A stretch of 64,000 nucleotides of DNA, from assembly GCA_002946415.1 (NCBI GenBank), contig NJPS01000015.1, positions 153,500 through 217,499 on the forward strand, in the 5' to 3' direction. Positions 40,885 through 52,134 of the stretch are shown one piece after another. The notes beneath the pieces were generated by a model. That model had not been told where the DNA came from, did no database searches, and was given only the letters and a program-made list of their open reading frames with translations. This stretch comes from Rutstroemia sp. NJR-2017a BVV2 (lineage: Eukaryota > Ascomycota > Leotiomycetes > Helotiales > Rutstroemiaceae). The stretch's first letter is position 1. Each line of letters opens with the position of its first letter. Both the position numbers and the translations under genes were made by a program.

Positions 40885-41973
40885 ATGTCAGAAACCCAAC
40901 CAGAGCTCAAGACATATCATGGCAATTGCCATTGTGGGGCTTTCAAATTCACCATCGACGTCCCGGAAATCACTGCTGTCACCAGATGCAAATGCAGTAT
41001 CTGTTTCATGAAAGGATACCAATGGTTATTTCCTGGTCCTGGTTGCTTCAAAATCGTGAAAGGCGAAGGTAGCCTGAAAGACTATACATTCGCATCTGGC
41101 ACGATTGCTCATAAGGTAAGTATTCATTCCCGTGATAGGCGTAGACTTGCTAATACCGTCACGAGTAGTTCTGCCCGACATGTGGTACAAGTGTGCAAGG
41201 CTATCGAGGAGATATGCCTCCCGGTAGGGATATTGGGATCAACGTAAGTTGGAAATGATGTTCCTTGCGGAAATACGGCCAGAAGTTGATGCGTACCATA
41301 GGTAGCTACTCTGCAGGACGTAGACCAATGGGGTTTGGAAGACAAGCCGTAAGTCCCTACAAGAAGTAGCTGCATGTTCTCGCACTGACGGAATCAGCAC
41401 CATCTCTGACAACATTGCGCGTGAACCTCATTACGTTGCGCCAAAGTTTACAGGTATATTGCCAACTGCTGAGGTGAAAGATCCGAAAATCTACGAAGGC
41501 GGGTGTCATTGCGGCGCTGTGAAGATCGCGTTAAAGATCTCAGGTTCACTTACGGACGGAGAAATACCAATTGAAGAATGCAACTGCAGTATTTGCACCC
41601 GGGTAAGCACCACTGATCTCTCCCAACATGCGTCAGACTACTAAAGTCTATACAGCTTGGGACGATCCTCTGTTATCCTAAGAAAGATCAGGTCTCGTTT
41701 GATGGAACCTCGAACCTCACCACTTATTCCTTCGGTCCAAAGCACAATATTTTCAGGTTTTGTTCTACCTGTGGTATCAGTGTCAACATCGACAGGAATC
41801 CGGCTACGGTTACCAAGGAGAAGCTAGATTCCTGGTCGAAGGACATACAAAACATCTGGTCAAACCTCGTTCCTGTCAACTTGAAGTGCATTGCTGGAGT
41901 AGAATGGGATAATATTGATATCAAGAAAAGTTATCTCGGGGCTCGAGATCCGCAATACGTCGTACCGGAGTAA
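40885..41973 (+). CDS. GFA-family protein with two Mss4-like zinc domains
   Basis: Five exons: 40885-41115, 41169-41243, 41302-41348, 41398-41602, 41656-41973; 291 aa with continuous phase. Two GFA (glutathione-dependent formaldehyde-activating-type) domains stand in tandem. The first has NCHCGAF, CKCSIC and FCPTCG; the second has GCHCGAV, CNCSIC and FCSTCG. These cysteines form the zinc sites of the fold. Family knowledge: bacterial Gfa was proposed to help form S-hydroxymethylglutathione, but most fungal members have no proven substrate, so the enzyme name should not be taken literally. The intron-rich layout with similar breaks in each half suggests internal duplication. Confidence 0.88.
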
Positions 41974-42781
41974 ATGCACCCGTTTGCATGCATTTGGAAA
42001 GGAGCATTTTAGACGACAGGGCGACGAGATAACGGATCCGGCCAATGATCGGAATACGAAGTGTATGCGATAACGGTTGTTTTTCGGGTTACACATTCCT
42101 AAGGGTCTCTGTACCAACCTACAAATACCCAAAGTACTGTATTAGTGTATGAGCTGCATCCTTTACTGCATCCAACCTTTCCCTCATATGGCAAGCAGAA
42201 CTTGAAGTTTCCCATGAACGAGGAAACGTTTGGTCCCTTTAGAGACACGTTACTTAATGATTGGTTATGTTTCATACACGTGATCGGAGTCATCGGACCC
42301 GACCACTTTCACATGCAAGCGGATGCAAGCGGTAACAAAAGTTTTTGTATTTACTCATATCTTCCTTATCGCCCTTTTCCTACAAATATCAAAGATTCGC
42401 TTGCAGCTACTTCTTCTCCCTCTCACTCTCATCTCATGGCATGGTCTCATATCATACTTGAACTCTTCACGACCTTCTGCTTTGAGAAACGACTTTATGA
42501 ACGTATCACGAAATTATGAATATCTTCTTTCCTACAGCTTTATGACGCCCTATAACTTTCTGGTACGGTAGCGGAAGCCCTTGGTCTAGCCGTCCTCTAG
42601 CCTCATATTCTTTGTTCCAGATTTATTCTAAACCACAGCTCTCAGTCCATTTTATAATCGTCTGAAACTATATCTATATAATCTAAGAAGATTTTCACTT
42701 CCGACGTAATATCCATTTCCGACATAATATCCATACGCTCTTTGCTTCCGAAAAAGAAATACCTACTCCAACGCGAAGAAA
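41974..42781. other. intergenic
   Basis: No supported gene. Holds an 18-bp direct duplication at 42699-42734 directly upstream of the next gene. Confidence 0.5.
42699..42734 (+). repeat. 18-bp direct tandem duplication
   Basis: TTCCGACGTAATATCCAT followed at once by TTCCGACATAATATCCAT, one mismatch. It lies 48 bp upstream of the start codon at 42782, so it is probably in the leader or core promoter. Confidence 0.9.
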
Positions 42782-43847
42782 ATGTCATATAGGATCCAAG
42801 ATTTGGACCCATCACCGCGTTACCAACCGCTCGCTCCACCACTTAACCAAGATACCTGTCAATCCTCAATGCTTTACTCATTACTTCCTAACGTGGTACA
42901 ATCACGTCTACCACGAATCCCGTCTATTCGCAGCTCAGTAGGCCTCCATGGACCCAGAAAGGCCGCAAGCACCGGAACCACCACTCCAGAACCAGGGTAC
43001 CCGCCAGCAATTATCTATGGAGCTGGGCAGACTACGGCGTCCAGTGACGGCGGAGAGTCAGGAAGCTATTTTGCCGATGAGACATTATACTCGGAGGAAG
43101 ACATTTCTCGAACAAAAACAAGACGTGAGCTGCTAGGGCTAGCCGAAATGAAGACTGGCATAGCATGGAAATTTGCAAATCAAGGTCAGTGTCCCTCCTC
43201 CTGGACGGGTGCGATAAAAGCTAATCTTTGCACGAACAGGGTTGAGTCTACTTTCGCTTGCCCTCGAGGAATCATCTACAGTAACGCGAAATCCACAATA
43301 CGGAAACCCCTCGCTCGCCAGACAACTTTACATCCACTCCCTGACATATCTTTTGCGGGCCCTTCCTCCTGATCTCACAGCAGAGGAAGTAATGAGTCTG
43401 CAGGCTTCTTTACCTCCGGAACTCATACCAGTACCTAAGTCCGCAGCAGACACAGATCAGCCCCGCCAGTATTCGCAGTCAAATCATCCTCCATCTTTTT
43501 TGCACAAGACCCTTGCTTCCACCATCATCCAGCTCTTCATTCTATTTCAATTTGTGTTGCCATATCTCAAATACATACTTGCTTCGGCATATCAGTATGA
43601 AAGGAGCCACAAGTTGTCAGAAAAGTTCCTTACCAGAAGCATCACCACAGTTGACACTGTAGGCAAGCACAGTTTGGCTCTTACGGCAGCTGTATATGGT
43701 ATCGGTGATGGGAAAGTCGGTCAGGTACTCACCGACATTGCTACGTGGGTTGTAGATGGTATCACTGGTGGTATACATGATGGTTTAGGCGAGGGGTTGG
43801 CTATCGTAGGCGGGAGACGCGGGGCTGAAGTCAAGGAGACCAAATAA
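42782..43847 (+). CDS. uncharacterised protein with one membrane segment
   Basis: Two exons: 42782-43184 and 43240-43847, joined by a 55-bp phase-1 intron (GTCAGT donor); 336 aa. The N-terminal 100 residues are Pro/Ser-rich and disordered. A conserved-looking helical stretch follows (ELLGLAEMKTGIAWKFANQG, LSLLSLALEES). Then comes a hydrophobic segment (TIIQLFILFQFVLPYLKYIL, about residues 235-255) and a Gly-rich amphipathic C-terminus (TDIATWVVDGITGGIHDGLG). I do not recognise the family. The pattern suggests a tail-region membrane association, location unknown. Confidence 0.75.
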
Positions 43848-44415
43848 GGAGATGATAGGAGGCGCGATGTAGACGAGTCAACTTGGAGATATGCTTTGAT
43901 TGCTTTACGATACCCATGCATCTCACAGGCGTTTTGAGGTTTAGATTCGAGCAGGATTATGGTTGCGTGGATAGTTAGGGGAACCAATATATTGCTTTTT
44001 GCATAACGGGATTCGTCATTTACTTACAAGCAACTCTCTTACATTCATGTTGTCGACCCTCACAGTCGCCGTAATTATGTGAATGCTAATGCCTACCGCT
44101 CATGCGACCGCACAAGGTTAGCTACCAGATTCTTCCATGAGTACGAAGTGGGTATCGCAGAAAAATGAGGGGCATTTTTGTTGAAGACCCGCTTTTGGGG
44201 GGCCAAGTCACATGACGCGGACACTAGCGCACTGATAATCACTAGTGCCCAAAAAAAGTTCTATCTTGCTAAGTCCATTTCCTCGAAAAATTTCGGCGAC
44301 AACGACAAGACATACAACTCGCTACTTCAAAATTCGCATTGTCTTGAACAGACAATCTTCAATTGAAGTTATTTGTTTATTACAATTCTTGTTTGTTCGT
44401 TGAATACGGTTAATC
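43848..44415. other. intergenic
   Basis: 3' flank of the unknown gene and promoter of the helicase gene. One TACGAAGT copy lies near 44133. No gene. Confidence 0.6.
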
Positions 44416-46573
44416 ATGTTCTCTGCTTGCAGAAGAGGCCCTGCCTCGATATCAAGAGTCCTCCGCTCTGTCCCCTCGACACTTCGAATTTCCTCAATCA
44501 GACCTGCAACAGCTTCCCCCCTCTCTCGACCTTCCTCTATACCTAATATCGAATCAAGATGGATTCATGTATCTTCGATATTACAGAGTCAAACTGCTGC
44601 TGCACCACACGCAGGTGTCAAAGCAGGCGACCCTCTGATCACTCGATTCGATGAACTTGTTGAACATGGTTTGGTCCATCCTAATATAATTAATGAGATT
44701 ACGAAGACTATGAAGCTCGAAACTATGACAGAAGTTCAAACTGCAACAATCAATACAGCGTTGCAGGGAACTGATCTGTAAGTATAATCACCAACGACAA
44801 GTAGAAATATGCTAATATATTGTTTATAGTATCGCACAAGCCAGAACAGGTACAGGAAAGACAATTGGTTTCTTGCTCCCTACGATTCAAAATATTATCC
44901 TCAAGAATCCAGAACTCGCCAGCCGAAAACGATATTCTAATGCACGCCCTTCCGATATCCGTGCAATCATTATCTCGCCCACTCGTGAACTTGCGGAACA
45001 AATCGCCGTTGAAGCTGTCAAATTGACAAGATCTACCGATCTCATCGTACAAGTGGCTGTTGGTGGATCTAGCAAGAGAGAAATGCTTAGGAAGATGCAA
45101 CGGGAGGGTTGTCATATTCTTGTGGCGACTCCAGGAAGATTGAACGATCTCTTGACAGACGAATACAGTCGAGTCTCTGCTCCACAGCTGACGACGTTAG
45201 TACTCGACGAGGCAGATCGACTTCTAGATGAAGGTTTCTCTAGGGATATTGAGGCGATTGTCGACTTGCTGCCCTCTCGCAGAGAAGTCGATCGTCAAAC
45301 TCTCCTCTTCTCTGCCACAGTTCCGCGTGAGGTCATGCACCTTGTCCGAAAAACATTGAAGCCTGATTATCAATTTGTTCAAACGGTCAAGCCTGGTGAT
45401 GTGGCCACTCACCAGAAAGTCCCTCAAAAAGTACTCATTGCTAAGGGAATGGAAAATTTTATGCCTGCTCTTGCAGAGATTGGGATTAAAGGAATGAAAA
45501 AGGCAAAGGAAGAAGGGGGCCCTCCTTTCAAAGCTATCGTTTATTTCAACTCTACTGCACAAGTCCAGCTTGCATATGAGATTTTCCGCAACCTTGACTC
45601 CCTCAAGTCAGTCGAGATGTCACTTATACATGGAAAACTAACACAGGAGAAACGAACGAGAACAGCTGAATATTTCCGTCGTGCTCGGTCTGCCATGTTA
45701 TTCTCTAGTGACGTTACCGCTAGAGGCATGGATTTCCCCAACGTCACACATGTTATCCAAGTTGGTCTACCTCAAGCCAAGGACCAGTATATTCACCGAG
45801 TTGGTCGAACCGGAAGAGGTGGCAAGGATGGTGAAGGTTGGATCTTTATCACTCAGAACCAGCTCAACCCAGCCCGTAGACTTCTCACCGATCTTCCTAT
45901 CAAGGCAGATAACACCATCGTAGCTGCTCAGATTGATATGTCTAAAGACGCTCAATTACCTGGCGAAGTCGCATCAATCCTGAACGAAGTTGGACAGGCG
46001 ACTAAATTCGTTGATCGTGAGGTGAAGCATGACGCATACATGGCCACCCTTGCCAGTATGAAAGGTGGAAGCTCGTCATCAATGGGCGAAATCATGGCGA
46101 ACTGGACAAAGTATGGCTGGGGCTGGGAGCAACCTCCAATGATTAGTCCTAATATGGCTTTAAAACTGGGTATCAGGGGTCTTCCAGGTTTCAATATTGG
46201 ACATAGTAGAGATAGGGCAGATATGGATGCTGATGCGGGTGCTGGTGGTGATAGAGGCTTCGGGGGTGGTAGTGGTGGTGGTAGAGGATTTGGTGGAGGT
46301 GACAGGGGCTTTGGGGGTCGAAGCGGAGGTGGACGAGGCTCCGGCGGTAGCAGTGGAGGAGGAGGTGGGCGAGGCTTCGGCGGCGGTAGTGGAGGAGGTG
46401 GACGAGGCTTTGGGGGCGGCAGCAGTGGAGGGGGAGGCCGAGGTTTTGGCGGCGGTAACAGTGGAGGAGGCCGAGGTTTTGATAGACGAGGTGGTGGTGG
46501 AGGAAGAGGTTTCGGCGGTAGCGGAGGACGAGGCTTTGGCGGTGACCGCGATGGTCCATCTGCCTCGTTCTAA
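44416..46573 (+). CDS. mss116: mitochondrial DEAD-box RNA helicase, Mss116-like
   Basis: Two exons: 44416-44777 and 44830-46573; 701 aa. The first 50 residues are Arg/Ser-rich with no acidic residues until residue 46, a good mitochondrial targeting sequence, which supports this start. Motifs in order: Q-motif region ending MTEVQTATI, motif I ARTGTGKT (about 123-130), PTRELAEQ (171-178), VATPGRL, DEAD (247-250), SAT (282-284), TARGMDFPNVTHVIQ, and HRVGRTGRGG (443-452). The last 110 residues are RGG-type repeats (FGGGSGGGRGFGGG). Family knowledge: Mss116 is a general RNA chaperone for group I and II intron splicing and translation in mitochondria. The very long Gly-rich tail replaces the basic C-tail of the yeast protein and probably binds RNA. 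Confidence 0.9.
46250..46550 (+). repeat. GGTGGN-type coding repeat (RGG tail)
   Basis: Imperfect tandem repeats coding Gly-Gly-Arg-Gly-Phe units in the 3' end of the helicase gene; likely variable in length between strains. Confidence 0.85.
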
Positions 46574-48419
46574 TGGCTGAACGTATGATCCTTTTCTCTT
46601 TGTCTTCGCTATCCCGTTTGGATCTTTCCATTCTTCATGTTTCATGTATAAAAAACGCTTGGCTGATGCTGATGCTGATGCTCCTGCTGGGACGAGGATC
46701 TCATGTTTGTATGATTACTGCTACTTTTTGCTTCTGTTTTCGCTTCTTTTTTTTTCCTCTTGCGAGAGGAATATCTGTCTGTTGGTGATGATGCAGGCAT
46801 GTACGCGTCATGATGCTGGATGTGAAGGGAAGAGGATTTCGAGTCTTCTCTTTTCTTGTCCTGCCTATCCTGTAAGGGGATGGGGTCGGGCGGGGCAATT
46901 TCGGAGGGGGGGCAGGAAAAATTGGCGTTTGAGGCGATTATGGCTTTTTTCTCCGAATAACAAAAAGAGGAAGAAGATGATTGATTGGTTCACCTTCCTA
47001 TTTTGGCTTTGGAGGGAGGATAGAGAATACATCGATGTGGAAAGAGAAAGAAAGAATGGAAGTTTGCGCGCGCGCATGTTTGTTTCTGTGCGTGTGCGTG
47101 TATGTATGTGTGGTGGAAGGAGAGGTGGTTTAAGGGTGGTTGTGTTGAGTGGGAGGGGGAGAGAGGATGGGTTCAGGGAGAGGGAGGAATTGTGTGGATG
47201 GGAGACAATGGGATGGACTGAGATCCAATAGGATGAAAAAGGGTAGGCCAAGCAAGGAATATCTTGACTTGGAATTGAATTGGTGTTAAATAGCAAGGAA
47301 TAGCATCGAGGAAAGGAGGGAAGGGAAAGGAAAGGAAAGGAAAGATGGAAATTCTACTCTTTATTTATGTTTGATGCTATCAAGTTCTAACGTTCCTAAC
47401 ATTGTTTACCTGTGTCTTATTTGTATGGGTGAGTGTGTATGTATATGTGTGTTTGCGCGGTGTTTGGGGTGAGAGAATGAGAAATTGGAGGGGTGTGAGA
47501 GTGTGAAATTTGAGAGAGAAGGTAAAGGGGAGGAGAGGACGGGGGTATATTGAGATGTCTGTCTACGACTAACTTAACTGGTCCTTTGATATAAGTTATT
47601 ATGTAATCTTTCTTCCGGAGAGCGACCACATTTGACAGGTGCGATGTTCTGTGAGCTAACTCGACGAAGACGATATATTGTGGAAGAGAGAGCGCTGCTG
47701 CATGGAATACAACTCACTGACTTGGTCTAGGGGCTTTCTCTATTCTGACGAGGAAACGAACAACAAGCTGCGGTTCTAAACTATGTACTGTTCTCTTTTG
47801 TATCTGCACTTCTATCTTTCATCCATGCAGATTCAGCACAGCACTACTTCGAGAATGTACCTGTCTATTCATCATACCAGCACCCACTCACCCGTCCACG
47901 CCAATCTGCAGTTTTCTCAACCAGCTGACTGTCCCACCTGTCAAGCCACTGCATCTCATCTCATCTCATCTTATCCTGCATATACAATCCTTCAAGACGC
48001 AAAAAGAACAGAATCGAACTACTTTACATGAGATTCTATACCTATACCTATGCTCCTCCTATGCTCTTCCTATGCTATTCGTATACCACGCCGTGTATTC
48101 CATCCATACATCCATTCATTACTAGTACCTTAGACATACAACAACACAACACAATACGTCTATCTATTCCTCGAAAACGAAAAAACTCCATACGCCACGC
48201 CCTGCAACGCAACGCCAATCCATGCTCTCGTTAGTGGTATCATATCGTAACATAATATAGCATAGAACAACATGCTCGCTCCTCTTTTGCTTTGGTTTGG
48301 TGTGGTTTCTTCTGTGTTCCCGAATGCGCAAAAAAAGAGTTTGTACTCGGGGACGAATAATGCCGCTCTCCCTCCTACTCAAACAGACGGAAGAAGTAAC
48401 CTGTAAGTGACTCCCTTGA
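46574..48419. other. convergent intergenic region, low-complexity
   Basis: Between the 3' ends of the helicase (plus) and PEX7 (minus). Contains GGAAA repeats at about 47316-47345, GT-rich stretches near 47080-47110 and 47430-47460, and pyrimidine-rich sequence. No gene supported. Confidence 0.55.
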
Positions 48420-49597
48420 TCAAGCACCCATAACAGACCTCACATCCCAAACCAACAACCTCTCATCCCACGCCGTACTCGCACACCACCCCTCAGATCC
48501 AAACAAACACCAATCCACCCCCGTCACAAACTCCGTATGTCTATTCATCCTCCCCAATTCTCGTCCCTGCCCCGGTGCATTCCCCATCGTCCCATCCGTC
48601 CACACCCTACACGTCATATCATAACTCGCGCTCAACAAGGTATCGCTCAAATGCGGACTCCACGCCAGTTTCCGCACCGCGTAGTCGTGCCCCTGCAGCA
48701 GCGCCACTGGGCCCGCACGCGGGTTCCGGATGTCGAAGATCCGGATGATTTGGTCGACGCCCGCGGTGGCGATGATGGTTGAGCGGTACTTGTTCCAGTC
48801 GTGGGTGAGGCATTCGGAGGGCGGGAAGGTGGACCGGTTGGAGCCGATGGGGGCAGCGGGGGTGCTGGTCAGAGGGGCGCCGTGGATCGGGATTAGAGAG
48901 GTGAGGTGGTTGGAGGCGGAGGCGGGGGTGCGGAGGTCGAAGAGTCGGAGGTGCGAGTCCGAGGAGACGGAGGAGATTATGGAGGGGGAGTGTGGAGAAA
49001 ATGCGCTGCTGTAGGTGCAGGAGTGGGTGGGGAGGGTGAGGATGGAGTCGGGGCGTTCGGGTGACCACTGGGGTGTATCTTGTTAGTTATAGAAGTGGTT
49101 GTGGCTTTGGCTCCTCATACAAGTTTTATCGTCCCATCCCACGAGCTCGACACAAACGTATCTTTGGAAACTAAATTCCAATGCACGGAATACACTTCCC
49201 GTCCATGTTCCTGCCAGTTCCGCACGGGGAATTGAGAGAGCGAGATATCGAAGAGCTTGATACTGCCGTCGCCGCAGGCGGTGATGACTTGGTTTTCGTT
49301 GGCTTCGGACCAGGCGAGATCGTACAACGAGTCTTGCGTATCGAAGCTGGAAGCGCGTTAGCTTTCAATTGCTGGGAGTAGGAAGTGCAATGTAGATAGA
49401 TGTAGTTGTAGATGTATGTGTGGGAAAACTCACGTCTTCTCAACTTGAATGCCATTGGGAGTTAACATCAAGCTGTATAAACGCCCGTTTCCAACTAAGC
49501 CATAATTTGCGGCAGCGGCGACGCATATACGGGAATCGTAGAAGGGAGAGTATTTTACGGCATAGCCGTTGAAACCTTGAGTTCGGAACTCGAGCAT
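48420..49597 (-). CDS. pex7: peroxin 7, PTS2 receptor (WD40)
   Basis: Three exons: 49434-49597, 49121-49346, 48420-49067; 345 aa, the usual Pex7 length. The start MLEFRTQGFNGYAVKYSPFY is typical of Pex7. WD40 blades follow: SLYDLAWSEANEN, HGREVYSVHWNL..SSSWDGTIKLW, SIISSVSSDSHLRLFDLR, IIATAGVDQIIRIFDIR, LLQGHDYAVRKLAWSPH..SASYDMTCRVW, and HTEFVTGVDW..STAWDERLLVWDVR at the end. Family knowledge: the beta-propeller binds the N-terminal PTS2 nonapeptide of peroxisomal matrix proteins in the cytosol, and a Pex20-type co-receptor takes it to the docking complex. It is divergent from the AlkB-type gene with 464 bp between the start codons. Confidence 0.93.
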
Positions 49598-50061
49598 GGT
49601 TGCGGTGAGCTTGCTTGCTCTGGGTCTTGTCGTATTGCTATTGGAATGGGAACGATAGAATGCGCGAAGGAGCAATTGAACTGATGTACAGGATTTCGGA
49701 ATAGAAAATTAGAACCAGGAATTTCGGTTCGGATCAGATGCTGTCGCATGGATGACATCCCCCACTATGATTGTACCGAGGAGCTATGAAGCTGGTTCGG
49801 ATTATTATTGAACCGATCTAGGGTGACGTGCTCGAGTGGTAAGATTAGTCGAGTAAGAAATTGGATGAAGCAAGCAGAACCGAAGAGCTATGTTTTGCCG
49901 ATGATTCACCGGATGCTAGGGAAAAGGCGCGCAGTATCCAATCGTGTTACTTGCCTACCGAGTACTTCTCCAGCAAAAAGCAACAACTTCGGAATCTTAG
50001 ACGCCATCAATTTCATATCGCTGTTGATATCTTGCTGCTAAGTTTGGTTCATCCTTTCATC
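49598..50061. promoter_or_regulatory. bidirectional promoter region of PEX7 and AlkB-type gene
   Basis: 464 bp between two divergent start codons (49597 minus, 50062 plus). No specific motif assigned. The plus frame is also open upstream of 50062 with several ATG codons, but that part reads as leader. Confidence 0.5.
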
Positions 50062-51427
50062 ATGGACGCTTTCGTGTCTAGGAAGAAGCGGAAGCTGTCA
50101 TTTCAGTTTCCCAAACAGGAAGAGACGGTCGAGCAGATCAGTATGCTCAGTGTCCCAGATGACGAATCTACAGACTACAAGCTGGCCTTGCTGTCTTCAT
50201 TACACCCAGATATTAATCAGCAGGTTCTTCTCGATGTTCTGCTCGAACATAAAGGCGAGGTAGAAAAGGCGTCGTCGTCATTGGCTGACGCCACTTCCTC
50301 GTCTGCTCCTCTGCCGAAGAAGTCTTCTGGAGCGGTAGGATATCAAAGTTCTCTTTCTAAATTTGTTGCTTCGGATAATAGTAGCGCCTCTCCCACCAAG
50401 AGATCAAAGCTGATGTCGAAGAAAGGTAAAACCCTTCATTTGTATGCACCGGAGGATGTAGCTGCTCATACTCCTTGCTCTATCATTCTCAATTTCCTTC
50501 CTGTCGATGAGGCGAATGAATTGTTGAAGGAGTTGCTGGAAGAGGCACCTACCTTTGAGAGGATGACTTTTAAGTTATTTGATAATGTGGTTTCGAGTCC
50601 TCATACAGCTTGTTTCTATGTAGAGGGGCTAGAGGAGCAAAAGGCCCAGAAGACAGAATATATCTACAATGGCGACCTATTAACCGTAAGTCGTCAATAT
50701 ATCTCCATATGAAACCTACTAAGTGACACAGGATGTTCGGCAACTTACTCCCCAGATGAGAAAAGTCTCTCCCAGAGTACAAGAAGCTGTTAATCGAGAA
50801 ATCGCCACCCGTATCACAACACATTATCCTAATGGACAGAAATTAAAGTACCAGTCATCTGCACCATGGAGACCAAACGCGGCTTTTGTAAATTGCTACA
50901 ACGGCGGTGCAGAGAGCGTTGGCTACCACAGTGATCAGCTCACTTACCTTGGTCCTCGAGCAGTTATCGGATCTATCTCTCTTGGTGTGGCCCGTGAATT
51001 TCGGGTGCGACAGATTATCCCGCAAGACTCGGATTCAAAGGAGAAGAGCAAAGGTTCAGCCGATGCCGAAGGACAAATTGCAATCCACTTACCCCATAAT
51101 TCTCTGCTCGTGATGCATGCTGAAATGCAGGAGACGTGGAAACATAGCATTGCGCCGGCACAAGCGATAGATCCTCATCCAATTTCTGGAAATCGAAGAA
51201 TCAATATCACATATCGAGATTACAAGGCTAGTCTGCATCCGAAATTCACGCCGAAGTGCAAATGCAATGTTCCGACGGTGTTGAGGGTCGTGCAGAGGAA
51301 AAGGGAGAATTGGGGTCGGTATTTTTGGATGTGTCATGCGGGGAATGTACCTGGGAAGGAGGGGTGTACGTTTTTTGAATGGGCTGAATTCGACGATGAT
51401 GGGAATCCGGTTTGGAGAGACAGATAG
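50062..51427 (+). CDS. AlkB-like Fe(II)/2-oxoglutarate dioxygenase with CUE and GRF domains
   Basis: Two exons: 50062-50685 and 50732-51427 (46-bp intron, phase 0); 439 aa. Order of parts: basic N-terminus MDAFVSRKKRKLSF (possible nuclear signal), a CUE ubiquitin-binding domain (LHPDINQQVLLDVLLEHKGEVEKA), a linker, then the AlkB core. The core has the substrate-lid region FVNCYNGGAESVGYHSDQ with iron ligands H274 and D276, the third ligand H346 in TWKHSI, and the 2-oxoglutarate-binding RINITYRDY. The protein ends in a GRF zinc finger (CKCNVPT..., YFWMCHA...C.FFEW). Family knowledge: ALKBH2/3-type enzymes remove methyl groups from alkylated DNA or RNA. CUE and GRF would add ubiquitin and single-stranded nucleic-acid binding, which fits recruitment to damage (inference). 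Confidence 0.9.
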
Positions 51428-52134
51428 GGAGTGGAAAGAGCTTCAGATTAACCGACCGGCTCTTACTTTCCATGCAACTATCGTCTCTAGTGCACTCGGC
51501 TCAATCAGGATGGCACGGTGTCATTGTCATTATAATCCGACTAATTTTCGAACAATCTTGCAACGCACCGTCGCAAAGTTCATTCTCGATTGCACATCGT
51601 TGGAGTTCTGAAGATGGGAGTGATTATTCCAGATGAATAATACCTCCAGTTTGGCTGTTTGCAGCTGTTCCCGGGACTTGGTGTAATTCCTGCTCTATCT
51701 GGAATCGAACAATTGGAAGCACTTCCCTGAACACTATGAGAGCCTTACTAAGAATTTCCTCATATTTCCCTGTGAACAAGTTCTCGGTTCAACGCTAATC
51801 AGGAAGAGATATCCCAATGAATGAAGCTTCCCAGTACGAGGCAACTAGGTAGTCGCACCCTAAAGACTCACTAACAAGGCCATAAACTCTATCTCAAACT
51901 AGCAGTTGGCAGTCCCATGGTTGAACACGGCAACATATCAGTCACACCTTCGCACTATCGAATTCAAAAAACGAAATTCTGTTCAGAATTTTGCCTCGTC
52001 ACCCATAAACCCGAAAGCACCTCTTCGAAATTGACCGAGATCTCCACCGCATACAACCTCATCGCAGCTCCACCACGTCAATTCGAGAAACTCATACTCA
52101 TCCACCAACACGAACACAGACACAAATCTCGGAG
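51428..52134. other. intergenic
   Basis: 3' flank of the AlkB-type gene and promoter of the F-box-like gene. No supported coding region. Confidence 0.55.

Noticed and set aside
46160..46645. Ser/Thr-rich protein on minus opposite the helicase tail
   Set aside because: Antisense shadow of the Gly-rich coding repeat.
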